Shown here: positions 14,982-22,768 of the stretch, piece after piece
Layout of the letters: each line of letters begins with the position of its first letter
How positions within the stretch are numbered: position 1 is the stretch's first letter
Assembly: GCA_934444765.1 (NCBI GenBank)
Contig: CAKSDC010000021.1
Location: 1 to 29,694, forward strand
Source of the DNA: an uncultured Oscillospiraceae bacterium
GTDB taxonomy: Bacteria > Bacillota > Clostridia > Oscillospirales > Ruminococcaceae
Length of the DNA stretch: 29,694 nucleotides
Reading direction: 5' to 3'
Notes under the pieces: model-generated
The model's input: the letters and a program-made list of their open reading frames with translations, nothing else
What the model was told of the DNA's origin: nothing
The model's database searches: none
Made by a program: the position numbers and the translations under genes

Positions 14982-16106
14982 TTGAATTTTAAACTTAAAA
15001 AGTCGATGGTGCTAAGTGTGGTTACTGCATTCATGCTATCTGCTATTAGTGGTATTAACGCCGTTGCTACTTCTGATACCGTTGACAGCCTATATCAAAA
15101 CAAAAAAGACGTAATTTCTGACAATACACAGTCTAACTTAAACGTACTGGATATACTACAACAAAAAAGAGATATTATTAAGGAAGCAAGAGATACATAC
15201 CTTTCTACTAAACCAAGCAATGCACTATACAAGGGAATAGACGTTTCGGCTTGGCAGTCTAACATAGATTGGCTTAAAGTAAAAGAACAGGGCGTTGAGT
15301 TTGCTATCCTTAGAGCAGGATATGTAAGTTCCGCTAACGAAGTTATGTATACCGATACTTACTTTGAAACTAACTATCAACAGTGCAAAAAGTATAACAT
15401 TCCTGTGGGTTGCTACTGGTTTACTCGTGCTACTACTATCCCACAAGCTAAAAAAGAAGCTGAATACTTCCTTAAGATTATACAAGGTAAACAGTTTGAA
15501 TATCCTGTATGCTTTGATATAGAAAGTTCTGTTATGGATAGCCTTACCAGTAGACAACGTACCGATATTACTATAGCTTTCTGTGACGTTCTTGAAGACG
15601 CTGGTTACTATACCTCTATATATACTAACGTATACTGGATTGAAAATAAACTCTATAGTGACGACCTTATTCTATACGATAAGTGGTTGGCACATTGGAC
15701 TTCTACTCCTAAGTATGGTAACGAATATGGTGGTCTTTGGCAGTACGGAACAGACTATTGTTATGGTATTCAAGGTGAAGTGGACTCTAACTATTCCTAT
15801 CGTGACTATACCTCTATTATCAAAAAGAGCGGTCTAAATGGATTTACTACCACCGAACCTATAGTAACTGAACCTACCGTTACTACCACTACGGAAGAAC
15901 CTACTATTACTACTACTTCTATACCTGATACTACTACCGTTGAACCTACTCAATCTACTACTACAGTCGAAACCAGTAAGTCCAATATAGTATTAGGCAC
16001 TACTACAGAACCTACTATTACTACTACTGAACCTGTAGTAACTACTATTCCTGAAGATACTACTTCTTCGGAAGAAGATACTTATCCGCCATATTGGAGA
16101 TATTAA
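14982..16106 (+). CDS. secreted GH25 muramidase with Thr-rich tail
   Basis: 374 residues from a TTG start; a GGGAG ribosome site precedes it, and the TTG start is preferred over the internal ATG because it supplies the basic MNFKLKK head of the signal peptide (cut near NAVATS). The GH25 lysozyme domain covers about 83-280: GIDVSAWQ with D87, FAILRAGY, PVGCYWF, and the catalytic pair in CFDIE (D179, E181), ending with LWQYG and the usual C-terminal strands. Role: hydrolysis of the beta-1,4 bond between N-acetylmuramic acid and N-acetylglucosamine in peptidoglycan. From about 288 on there is a Thr/Pro/Glu-rich linker of roughly 75 residues with TTTEP repeats, ending in the aromatic tail TYPPYWRY. 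There is no dockerin or LPXTG, so the way it is held at the surface is unclear. Confidence 0.92.
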   Translation: MNFKLKKSMVLSVVTAFMLSAISGINAVATSDTVDSLYQNKKDVISDNTQSNLNVLDILQQKRDIIKEARDTYLSTKPSNALYKGIDVSAWQSNIDWLKVKEQGVEFAILRAGYVSSANEVMYTDTYFETNYQQCKKYNIPVGCYWFTRATTIPQAKKEAEYFLKIIQGKQFEYPVCFDIESSVMDSLTSRQRTDITIAFCDVLEDAGYYTSIYTNVYWIENKLYSDDLILYDKWLAHWTSTPKYGNEYGGLWQYGTDYCYGIQGEVDSNYSYRDYTSIIKKSGLNGFTTTEPIVTEPTVTTTTEEPTITTTSIPDTTTVEPTQSTTTVETSKSNIVLGTTTEPTITTTEPVVTTIPEDTTSSEEDTYPPYWRY

Positions 16107-16122
16107 ATTATTACATACAGTT

Positions 16123-16157
16123 AGAACGCTATATTGGACTATAGCGTTCTTTTTTTG
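16123..16157 (+). terminator. intrinsic terminator of the GH25 gene
   Basis: AGAACGCTATA (16123-16133) pairs perfectly with TATAGCGTTCT (16140-16150) around a six-base loop, followed by a run of T. It ends one base before the 3' end of the convergent DUF1015 gene. Confidence 0.92.
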
Positions 16158-16158
16158 A

Positions 16159-17430
16159 CTATTCTGTTATGGTTCGGCATTCCATATAGTAACGCTTGTC
16201 TTCGGCGTGTCCCATAGAGAATGTCTTTCTTGGTAGTGAACCGTCCTTTATTACCGTATCGAACAGTTCTTCTTTAGCCATATCTGGAAGTATAAATCCG
16301 ACGCTATCTTTTTGTTTGGATAACGTTAATACTACGTCCTTGCCGTGAATGTAATCTATACTACTATCTTGATGTTCCTTTAAGTATAGGTCTAAAAAGT
16401 TCTGTAGACTGCCTACCGTAAGGTTGGAGTTAGGCTTGCTAATATATAGTGGATACTCTATGCCGTTTAGTACGTAACAGAACTTTTGCATATCGTTAGA
16501 ACCTTCGGCAGAAGTGCCTAAAGATTGGTTCATCTGAGTAAGTAGGTCGTTAGTATCTACATTGGTAACTATTCTATGTATAGCCTCGAACTGTAAAGCC
16601 TCACTATGTAAGTTTACTATCTCTACTAATGCGTATCTTGACGGATGGTTGGAATAGTCTACGTTAGGATTAGACTTCTTTAAGTTTTCGTAGTATGCCT
16701 TTGCAGTGGCTAAAGAGTGATTACCATCTCCCATGGCATATAGTAGCGTCTGATTGATATTAGTACTATACTTATTCGAATTATCCTTTAAAAGGTTATT
16801 TAGTGCAACGTCTATAGAGTTTTGCATATCGGAACTATCTACTAAGTAGCCGTCTATATGACCACCACCTAACATCAAGTCTACACTATATATGGACTTT
16901 AATGAAGCCTTATCGTTTCCGATAGGTTCTATTACTGTATTATTAGCATCGTCTATTAGTATCATAATATGAGTTAGTTCTATAGGAGCGTTAGTTCTTA
17001 CTTTTAAGCGTGGGGGAATTCTTTCTATTACGGTAGATTCGGTAGCTCTTACTTGTGAAGTGCTACCTTTGGTATAGTCGTACTGTTCTAAGTCTATAGC
17101 ACCTATAAGTCCCTTACGAACTTTACCGTCACTTTGAGTACGTTCTACGTATACAAAGCAATCCTTGTGTTCTGTGAATACTCCGTTAGTTAGGTATTCA
17201 TTCATAGTGCTATGAATTTTAGCTATTCTGTCTTCACAGTCGTTAGAGTTTAAGTATACCTCTGGTAGTATTAAGTTTAAAGTGGAAGGACTATCTTTAG
17301 TGATATCTTCAACACTTTGCCAGTACTTTGGCTGTGAGGTGTATTGGTCGCAAGCTATAACCGACCATTTGCTATAGTCTATGCTACTATTAGGAAGTAA
17401 CATATTAGCAGTAGTAAATGCAGTATGCAT
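16159..17430 (-). CDS. DUF1015 family protein
   Basis: 423 residues, AAAGGATG ribosome site. The pattern WSVIACDQYTSQPKYW near the N-terminus, GLIGAIDLEQYDY, RVRATES-like VRATESTVIERIPPRLKVR, and YAMGDGNHSLATAKAYYE in the middle are hallmarks of the DUF1015 (COG4198) family, at normal length. There is no signal peptide, so it is cytoplasmic. Its biochemical role is not established as far as I know; family members often lie near serine biosynthesis genes, which are absent here. It has its own promoter (17471-17499) located inside the terminator region of the upstream MATE gene, so it is a single-gene unit. Confidence 0.9.
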   Translation of the reverse strand: MHTAFTTANMLLPNSSIDYSKWSVIACDQYTSQPKYWQSVEDITKDSPSTLNLILPEVYLNSNDCEDRIAKIHSTMNEYLTNGVFTEHKDCFVYVERTQSDGKVRKGLIGAIDLEQYDYTKGSTSQVRATESTVIERIPPRLKVRTNAPIELTHIMILIDDANNTVIEPIGNDKASLKSIYSVDLMLGGGHIDGYLVDSSDMQNSIDVALNNLLKDNSNKYSTNINQTLLYAMGDGNHSLATAKAYYENLKKSNPNVDYSNHPSRYALVEIVNLHSEALQFEAIHRIVTNVDTNDLLTQMNQSLGTSAEGSNDMQKFCYVLNGIEYPLYISKPNSNLTVGSLQNFLDLYLKEHQDSSIDYIHGKDVVLTLSKQKDSVGFILPDMAKEELFDTVIKDGSLPRKTFSMGHAEDKRYYMECRTITE

Positions 17431-17470
17431 AGTATAAGCATCCTTTCTTGTATTAGTTAATGATAACTAT

Positions 17471-17499
17471 ATAATATCATATATTCTAAAAAAAGTCAA
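17471..17499 (-). promoter_or_regulatory. SigA-type promoter of the DUF1015 gene
   Basis: Minus strand: -35 TTGACT (17494-17499), 17 bp, -10 TATTAT (17471-17476). It begins only a few bases after the MATE terminator hairpin, whose T tract overlaps the -35 region. Confidence 0.75.
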
Positions 17500-17531
17500 A
17501 AATAATGGACTATCTTATATGATAGTCCATT
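17500..17531 (-). terminator. intrinsic terminator of the MATE gene
   Basis: AATGGACTATC and GATAGTCCATT (17504-17514 and 17521-17531) form a perfect 11 bp stem with a six-base loop; on the minus strand it is followed by ATTTTTGACTTTTTTT. Confidence 0.88.
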
Positions 17532-17538
17532 GTGTGAA

Positions 17539-18909
17539 TTATGTGGTGACTTTTTGTGCTTTGGCAGTCGATGGATTTTTAGTGTATAGTATAAATGCAA
17601 CTCCTACCAGTATAGCACATATAGTCCAAATAGCAGGCTCTAAGAAGCATATACCCATATACTTGAATACTGGTGCTATATATCCTACTGCTACAAATTT
17701 AGAAGTAAGTTCTATTATACTTGCAGATAGTGGAACTATCTTTTTACCTATACCTTGTAATGTACTTCTTAGTATTACTAATATACTTAATACATAAAAG
17801 AATGGTACGTTAATAGTTACATATTGCTTTATAGTCTTTAAGATAGTAGCGTCGCTCGTACCAGTAACCGCATATGAGATGCTATCGCAACATACAAACG
17901 ATAGTATAGTAGCTATGGTACTCCAAACGAATGCTACTATTATAGCAGAAGTTATTCCTTTTTTAACTCTGTCCATTCTGTTAGCACCAAAGTTTTGACT
18001 GGAGAATGTAGAACACGTTGCACTTAATGTGCCTATAGGCATCATGAATATACTGTCTATCTTTCTTGCGGTTGCGTGTGCCGTAATAGTGGAAGAACCA
18101 AAAGAGTTTACTGCACTTTGCAACGTTACTGAACCTACATCTACTATGGCTAACATCAATCCCATAGAAGCTCCTGTAGTGGCTAACTCTGATAGTAAGT
18201 ACTTATCGTATTTTAAGTAGTCTCTATCGAACTTTAACATTGGTTCTTTAGTGTATATATAGAGTACGCATAGTACTACAGATACTACTTGTGCTATTAC
18301 TGTAGCATATCCAGCACCTACTATTCCTAAAGATAGATACTTAACGAATACGATATCTAATACTATATTAACTATGGTGGATACTACTAAAAAGTATAGC
18401 GGAACTCTACTATTTCCTATAGCACGTAACATTCCAGAAAACATATTGTACGTCATGGTTACTATCGCAAAAGATAGTATTACCATTAAGTATGACTGTG
18501 CGTCTGCTATTATATTATCTGGTGTTTTTAAAAATCTAAGTAGTGGATTAATTCCTAATACGCTAACTACGGTTAATATTACTGATAGTATAAGCGTTAA
18601 AGTCATAGTTAAAGAGGTTGACCTCTTTAAAGCGTCCATATCTTTTTTACCGTAGCAACGGGCTACTACTACTGAAAATCCATTAGTTAGTCCATATGCA
18701 AAGTCTATTACTAAGTTGTATATAGGAGTTGTAGCTCCTATAGAGGCTAACGCCTCATCGCCTAATACGTGTCCTATTACCATAGTATCTACTATGTTAT
18801 ATAGTTGTTGAAATATATTTCCTATTAGTATAGGTATGGCAAATACTATTATCAATTTTAAAGGATTGCCTTCTGTCATATCTCCTTTTGCTCTCTTTAC
18901 GTTTTCCAT
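17539..18909 (-). CDS. MATE family efflux transporter
   Basis: 456 residues, about 12 hydrophobic helices in two similar halves, with an AAAGGGGG ribosome site. The N-terminus MTEGNPLKLIIVFAIPILIGNIFQQLYNIVDTMVIGHVLG and the segment GLTNGFSVVVARCYGKKD are typical of the NorM/DinF-type MATE family; the second half repeats the pattern around FMMPIGTLSATCSTFSSQNFGANR. Role: Na+- or H+-driven export of drugs or metabolites through the cytoplasmic membrane; substrate unknown. A TATAAT box lies about 30 bp upstream on the minus strand but without a good -35. It diverges from the DUF2975 operon. Confidence 0.93.
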   Translation of the reverse strand: MENVKRAKGDMTEGNPLKLIIVFAIPILIGNIFQQLYNIVDTMVIGHVLGDEALASIGATTPIYNLVIDFAYGLTNGFSVVVARCYGKKDMDALKRSTSLTMTLTLILSVILTVVSVLGINPLLRFLKTPDNIIADAQSYLMVILSFAIVTMTYNMFSGMLRAIGNSRVPLYFLVVSTIVNIVLDIVFVKYLSLGIVGAGYATVIAQVVSVVLCVLYIYTKEPMLKFDRDYLKYDKYLLSELATTGASMGLMLAIVDVGSVTLQSAVNSFGSSTITAHATARKIDSIFMMPIGTLSATCSTFSSQNFGANRMDRVKKGITSAIIVAFVWSTIATILSFVCCDSISYAVTGTSDATILKTIKQYVTINVPFFYVLSILVILRSTLQGIGKKIVPLSASIIELTSKFVAVGYIAPVFKYMGICFLEPAIWTICAILVGVAFILYTKNPSTAKAQKVTT

Positions 18910-19029
18910 ATGTATATAACCCCCTTTTTTAACGCTATACTATTATAGCACTTAGTATTTGAATATAAAAGAGAAGATATTGACTATTATTTGTGCAGAT
19001 ATTCACTTTTATTGTGATACGAATATTTT

Positions 19030-19046
19030 TTATCGAAAAACGATAA
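19030..19046. repeat. inverted repeat next to the DUF2975 operon promoter
   Basis: TTATCG and CGATAA flank AAAAA, ending eight bases before the -35 box at 19054. It could be the operator of the XRE regulator in the operon; that is inference from position. Confidence 0.4.
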
Positions 19047-19053
19047 TTTTCTA

Positions 19054-19082
19054 TTGACAAACAGTATCTACCGTGATATAAT
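19054..19082 (+). promoter_or_regulatory. consensus SigA promoter of the DUF2975 operon
   Basis: Perfect -35 TTGACA (19054-19059), 17 bp, perfect -10 TATAAT (19077-19082). Confidence 0.85.
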
Positions 19083-19131
19083 ATCTAATAAGTTAAACAT
19101 GACTATTATATATATGGAGGTTCTATGCATT

Positions 19132-19590
19132 ATGTGGAATAAGTCAAGGTCTATTAAGCTTTCTTACATACTGGTTAAGTGTGTTATGGGTGTTATGGTG
19201 ATATTAGCCATATTCGTACCTTATATGGTTCGTTGGTACGATGGAATATCTACTGGAGGTGGTATTATAGATACTTCAGTATTCGTTCCATTATGTGTTA
19301 CACTGTATCTTTCGTGGGTGGTTGGTATGGTCTGTCTTATTGCTTTAAACAGACTTATATCTAACATAGATAAGGACTTAGTGTTCATCACTGATAATAC
19401 TAAGTGTTTAAGGGTGATATCTTGGTGTTGTATAGTGGTTGGAATGTTCTTTGCAGTGTTCGGACTTTGGAGAAGTCTCGGTTTTTTAGTATCTTTTGTG
19501 GCTCTATTCTTTGGACTTATTCTTAGAGTACTAAAGAATGTATTTGAAGAGGCTGTGGCTCTTAAAGAGGAAAACGACTATACTATATAA
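19132..19590 (+). CDS. DUF2975 family membrane protein
   Basis: 152 residues from ATG 19132 (MWNKSRSIKLSYILVKCVMG); the frame continues upstream to 19054, but that part contains the promoter. GGAGG lies 11 bases before this ATG; a nearer ATG at 19124 is out of frame. Four hydrophobic segments are visible (about 10-30, 45-68, 90-112, 115-132) with LNRLISNIDKDLVFITDNTKCLRVISWCC between them, the pattern of DUF2975 proteins. These small membrane proteins are regularly paired with a short XRE regulator, as here (23 bp gap to the next gene). Function is unknown. Confidence 0.82.
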   Translation: MWNKSRSIKLSYILVKCVMGVMVILAIFVPYMVRWYDGISTGGGIIDTSVFVPLCVTLYLSWVVGMVCLIALNRLISNIDKDLVFITDNTKCLRVISWCCIVVGMFFAVFGLWRSLGFLVSFVALFFGLILRVLKNVFEEAVALKEENDYTI

Positions 19591-19613
19591 CTGAAAGGAA
19601 TGAAAGTATCTAT

Positions 19614-19838
19614 ATGCCTATAATTATTAATTTAGATGTGGTTATGGCTAAACGAAAAATATCTTCTAATGAGTTGGCTCAAAAGATAGATATTACTCCT
19701 GCTAATCTTTCAATATTAAAGACTGGCAAGGCTAAAGCTATAAGATTTTCTACGTTGGAAAGACTATGTAAGGTGCTAAACTGTCAACCTGCCGACATAA
19801 TGGAGTATGTGGAAGACGATAACGACGGTACTACTTAG
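19614..19838 (+). CDS. small XRE/Cro-CI family regulator
   Basis: 74 residues with GAAAGGAATG before the start. The whole protein is one helix-turn-helix domain: MPIIINLDVVMAKRKISSNELAQKIDITPANLSILKTGKAKAIRFSTLERLCKVLNCQPADIMEY, the form that partners DUF2975 proteins (YozG-like). It probably binds DNA as a dimer and controls its own operon. It lies second in a three-gene operon, 43 bp before the DUF4173 gene. Confidence 0.92.
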   Translation: MPIIINLDVVMAKRKISSNELAQKIDITPANLSILKTGKAKAIRFSTLERLCKVLNCQPADIMEYVEDDNDGTT

Positions 19839-19881
19839 ACTATCTAAGTCTAACTAATTAATATAATGGAGGTCTTTTAAT

Positions 19882-21462
19882 ATGGTAGTTAATAATAACA
19901 ATAACGATGACAATAAAAATATATACGAATACTATGCTGAAATCAATCCGCCTCTTGACGATACAGAAGATGAAGTAATACAGTATTCCAAAAGTGAGTA
20001 TGTTCTATCTATAGTATCACTGATACTTGGATTTTTATACGTTAAGTTCGCAATGTTTAACTGTACAGGATATTTTACTACTATAGTATACTCTTTAGTA
20101 CTTACTACTATAGTAGTATATCTAAAGAGTAACCATTGTATATTCTCAAAGCACAGAGTGTTTAAACTTATCCTACTATATCTATTTAATACCATATTTT
20201 CGATTACTAATGATACCACTATTAAGGGTTTGGCTTCGATATTCTTAGTAATAGAATATACTTATATAGTCTACTCTTTAAATAACAGTTCGCCTAAATA
20301 CTATCTACAGGCACATATTAAAGCACTATTTAAGTATCCTTTTGATAGGTTCTTTAAGTGTCCTAAAGCGTTAATGCAATGTATTCTTATTAAAGACGAT
20401 AACAACAGAGTGAAGAAAAACATCTACTACATATTCGTTGGACTATTAATTACCACTCCTGTGACGCTTGTAGTATCTATGCTACTTATGTCCGCAGATG
20501 GTGGAATGGAAACTCTACTAACGGGTATCGTTGATAGCATATTGAATAGTTTAGATACTTCTATGATATTTCAAGTGATTATAGGCTTTTTTGTCGGTTG
20601 CATGATATTCAATATGTTATATACTAACGTTCATAAAAATACTACTATGTACAGTGATGAGGATTGCGACATATCTATTAACCATTTAAGAGTGTGTCCT
20701 AACGTGATAGTATATACCGCTTTAACTCCACTATGTGTGCTATATACTATGTATATATTCTCTCAAATAGGATACTTTATTAACGCTTTCAGTGGAAATC
20801 TATATGGCGACTATTCCTATTCTGAATATGCAAGACGTGGATTTTTTGAACTCTCTGCTATAGCGTGCATAAACTTTGTGGTTATAGTGATGTCTAACGC
20901 TCTATGCAAGCGTTTAGAGGCTAACGTTAAACCTAAGACTTTAAAAGTGTTCACCATGGCTATATGCGTATATACTCTATTTATAGTATCTACAGCAGTT
21001 AGCAAGATGTTCTTATACATTAATGAGTATGGTCTTACACGTTTAAGACTATTCACTACTTGGTTTATGATTCTATTGGCTATAGGATACGTTTTAATAG
21101 TAATACGTCAGTTTAAAAGGTTCAACCTATCTAAAGGGTTTAAAGTGACGTTCTGTACTATGTTTGCTATGTTGTGCTTCTGTCGTGTGGATACCATTAT
21201 AGCTAAGACTAACGTATCACTTTTTAAGAATGGATATATTGAAAGTTTAGATACTTACAGTTTAACCCGACTTAGCGACGACGCTATGCCTACACTATTA
21301 GAGTTTGCTAACTATACTAATAGTTCTATCGATAAAGATTACATCTTAGATAGCCTAAACGTTAGATATAATGATATTCAAAATGGTAGCAAGTATGATA
21401 AGTATAATTTTTCTACATGGTACTATACTAAAGTATATCAAGATAGTATACTAAATAAGTAG
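19882..21462 (+). CDS. DUF4173/DUF4153 family membrane protein
   Basis: 526 residues, GGAGG ribosome site. The first 35 residues are polar and Asn/Asp-rich, followed by roughly 11 hydrophobic helices. The segments YARRGFFELSAIACINFVVI and YGLTRLRLFTTWFM are characteristic of the DUF4173 (DUF4153-like) family. A soluble C-terminal stretch of about 85 residues follows the last helix (from NVSLFKNGYIESLDTYSL). Its function is unknown; the family commonly follows a DUF2975-XRE pair, so the three probably form one regulated membrane module. Codon use is like the rest of the window. Confidence 0.85.
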   Translation: MVVNNNNNDDNKNIYEYYAEINPPLDDTEDEVIQYSKSEYVLSIVSLILGFLYVKFAMFNCTGYFTTIVYSLVLTTIVVYLKSNHCIFSKHRVFKLILLYLFNTIFSITNDTTIKGLASIFLVIEYTYIVYSLNNSSPKYYLQAHIKALFKYPFDRFFKCPKALMQCILIKDDNNRVKKNIYYIFVGLLITTPVTLVVSMLLMSADGGMETLLTGIVDSILNSLDTSMIFQVIIGFFVGCMIFNMLYTNVHKNTTMYSDEDCDISINHLRVCPNVIVYTALTPLCVLYTMYIFSQIGYFINAFSGNLYGDYSYSEYARRGFFELSAIACINFVVIVMSNALCKRLEANVKPKTLKVFTMAICVYTLFIVSTAVSKMFLYINEYGLTRLRLFTTWFMILLAIGYVLIVIRQFKRFNLSKGFKVTFCTMFAMLCFCRVDTIIAKTNVSLFKNGYIESLDTYSLTRLSDDAMPTLLEFANYTNSSIDKDYILDSLNVRYNDIQNGSKYDKYNFSTWYYTKVYQDSILNK

Positions 21463-21478
21463 TTAAACATATATAACA

Positions 21479-21514
21479 AAGTCTCACTTTTAGTTTTAAA
21501 AAGCGAGGCTTTTG
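21479..21514 (+). terminator. terminator after the DUF4173 gene
   Basis: AAGTCTCACTTTT and AAAAGCGAGGCTT form a long stem with one mismatch and one wobble, followed by TTTTG. It probably ends the DUF2975-XRE-DUF4173 operon. Confidence 0.65.
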
Positions 21515-21543
21515 CACTATATTTGGAATATTTTCTAAAGTAG

Positions 21544-21572
21544 TTGACTTTTTAAAAATGTAGTGGTATAAT
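21544..21572 (+). promoter_or_regulatory. SigA-type promoter with no gene behind it
   Basis: -35 TTGACT (21544-21549), 17 bp, -10 TATAAT (21567-21572). No start codon with a ribosome site follows for about 300 bp, so it is expected to make a non-coding RNA. Confidence 0.75.
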
Positions 21573-21579
21573 ATATATA

Positions 21580-21800
21580 CAGTATCAGTTTTAATATAGT
21601 TTAATTAGTGTTATTCCATATAAGAAAACTATTTGAACTGCTTGCTAAACATATACTACTAATTTTTAATATAGTTTGAGCATATATATTTTGGGCATGG
21701 TAAATTAATAGATGCACGTCAAAATTTATTAGTATATCGGTTGGTTCTTTGGAATTTTTAGCCTGAATATCTTAGCTTATTGAATATTATAAAACTTAAA
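21580..21800 (+). ncRNA. candidate structured non-coding RNA, rod-like
   Basis: Downstream of a strong promoter, nested complementary segments can form one long interrupted hairpin: TTCCA with TGGAA, AAGAAAAC with GTTCTTT, ATATACTA with TAGTATAT, AATTTT with AAAATT and GCAT with ATGC. Between the second and third stems is an unequal internal bubble. The length (about 200 nt) and rod shape recall 6S RNA, but no conserved 6S primary sequence is recognised and the pairing was done by eye. A T-rich stretch near 21802-21817 may mark the end. The identity is open. Confidence 0.4.
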
Positions 21801-21829
21801 AATTTTTTTAAAATTTTTCAATTAAACTC

Positions 21830-21858
21830 TTGACAAATGTTACTTACAATGTTATAAT
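21830..21858 (+). promoter_or_regulatory. perfect consensus SigA promoter of the XRE gene
   Basis: -35 TTGACA (21830-21835), 17 bp, -10 TATAAT (21853-21858), both perfect. The transcript would have a leader of about 240 nt before the gene at 22107. Confidence 0.88.
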
Positions 21859-21881
21859 ATCTATGGAATTGAAATTAGATA

Positions 21882-21956
21882 ATGAAACGCCATAAAAACA
21901 TAGTCCTATATTATTATATTGTCGAAGTTTTTAAACCGGTTTATTTGATGGTATAG
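21882..21956 (+). CDS. possible 24-residue leader peptide
   Basis: An ORF that begins about 17 nt after the expected transcription start and encodes a basic then Tyr/Val-rich peptide (MKRHKNIVLYYYIVEV and so on). Only a weak ribosome site (TGGAA, 13 bases upstream) is present. It may be a regulatory leader or chance. Confidence 0.2.
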   Translation: MKRHKNIVLYYYIVEVFKPVYLMV

Positions 21957-22088
21957 TATTATTAGTCTAATCGATTTAATGGTATTTCTTAAAACACAAT
22001 TTATTTTTACTCGGTATGTATGGTCTTTTCTTAATCAAAATAAGTACGTATCGAAACTATGGAATAACAAAGAATTTTATGGAAAGGT

Positions 22089-22105
22089 AAGTGTATTATA
22101 CACTT
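22089..22105 (+). other. hairpin between Shine-Dalgarno and start codon
   Basis: AAGTGTA-TTA-TACACTT, a perfect 7 bp stem, lies exactly between GGAAAGG (22081-22087) and ATG 22107. Folding would bring the ribosome site close to the start codon; unfolded, the spacing is too long (19 nt). Confidence 0.65.
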
Positions 22106-22106
22106 A

Positions 22107-22685
22107 ATGGTGATTATTATGGAAAACATGACTAATACCAATGCTACTGCTAATGAAAAGCCTATGAATAATCTAAAGTACATGAGAGAAATCTACGGTG
22201 CTACTCAAGAAGATATCGCTAACCGTCTTGATGTTAGTAGAGTATCTATCTCTAACTGGGAAAACGGTGCTGGTGGTAAGATGTCCAGAGTAAACCAAGA
22301 AAAGCTATCTACTCTTTACGGCTTAGGTCCTGAATACTTCTATGAAAAGGAAATCGATGCTGACGCTAAGGCTATTATCATCGAAACCAGAAACAAGGCT
22401 CGTTACGCTGAACAAGAATTTGATATGCAAAAGGAAGAAAGACTACAGTCTCTATTTAAGACTTACTCTTTCAAAGATGCTGTAGAAAACTATATGTATG
22501 CTATGAAGTTAGTAATCGCTTTAGCTGATAACTGCTCTCTACATGAACTTGAATTAGCTTACAAGATTAACGAACAGATGAGCAAGAGACTTACTAACGC
22601 TTTTGAAACTCGTAAGCAAGACCTTGAAAAGGGTGACGAAATTCAAACTCTATTCAAGAAGCTATCTATGAGCGATACTTTTTAA
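22107..22685 (+). CDS. XRE family protein with helical C-terminal domain, probably highly expressed
   Basis: 192 residues from ATG 22107; in-frame ATGs at 22119 and 22128 are alternatives. A helix-turn-helix domain occupies about 22-76 (NNLKYMREIYGATQEDIANRLDVSRVSISNWENG), followed by about 110 residues of charged helix (ETRNKARYAEQEFDMQKEERLQSLF onward), probably for oligomerisation. Codon use differs sharply from the rest of the window: AAG, AAC, TAC, ATC, GCT and CGT are preferred over the AAA, ATA and CTA used elsewhere, the usual sign of high expression. A perfect promoter and a long leader agree with this. It is therefore probably an abundant DNA-binding protein rather than a scarce local repressor. 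Its targets are unknown. A strong terminator follows. Confidence 0.85.
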   Translation: MVIIMENMTNTNATANEKPMNNLKYMREIYGATQEDIANRLDVSRVSISNWENGAGGKMSRVNQEKLSTLYGLGPEYFYEKEIDADAKAIIIETRNKARYAEQEFDMQKEERLQSLFKTYSFKDAVENYMYAMKLVIALADNCSLHELELAYKINEQMSKRLTNAFETRKQDLEKGDEIQTLFKKLSMSDTF

Positions 22686-22718
22686 TAGGTTAGTATTATA
22701 AACATATTGAATAATTTT

Positions 22719-22756
22719 AAGTCAAGGACACTATAGTTAGTATCCTTGACTTTTTT
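22719..22756. terminator. intrinsic terminator of the XRE gene
   Basis: AAGTCAAGGACACTA (22719-22733) and TAGTATCCTTGACTT (22738-22752) pair over 15 bp with one mismatch and a four-base loop, then a T run. It faces the convergent small gene and may serve both directions. Confidence 0.92.
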
Positions 22757-22768
22757 ACTTTGCTTAGG

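Noticed and set aside
17519..18655. Plus-strand ORFs across the MATE gene
   Set aside because: Antisense to a clear 12-helix transporter; no independent signals.
21588..21680. Possible CRISPR or tracrRNA signal from the repeated TTTTAATATAGTTT
   Set aside because: Only two copies, no regular spacers and no cas gene in the window.
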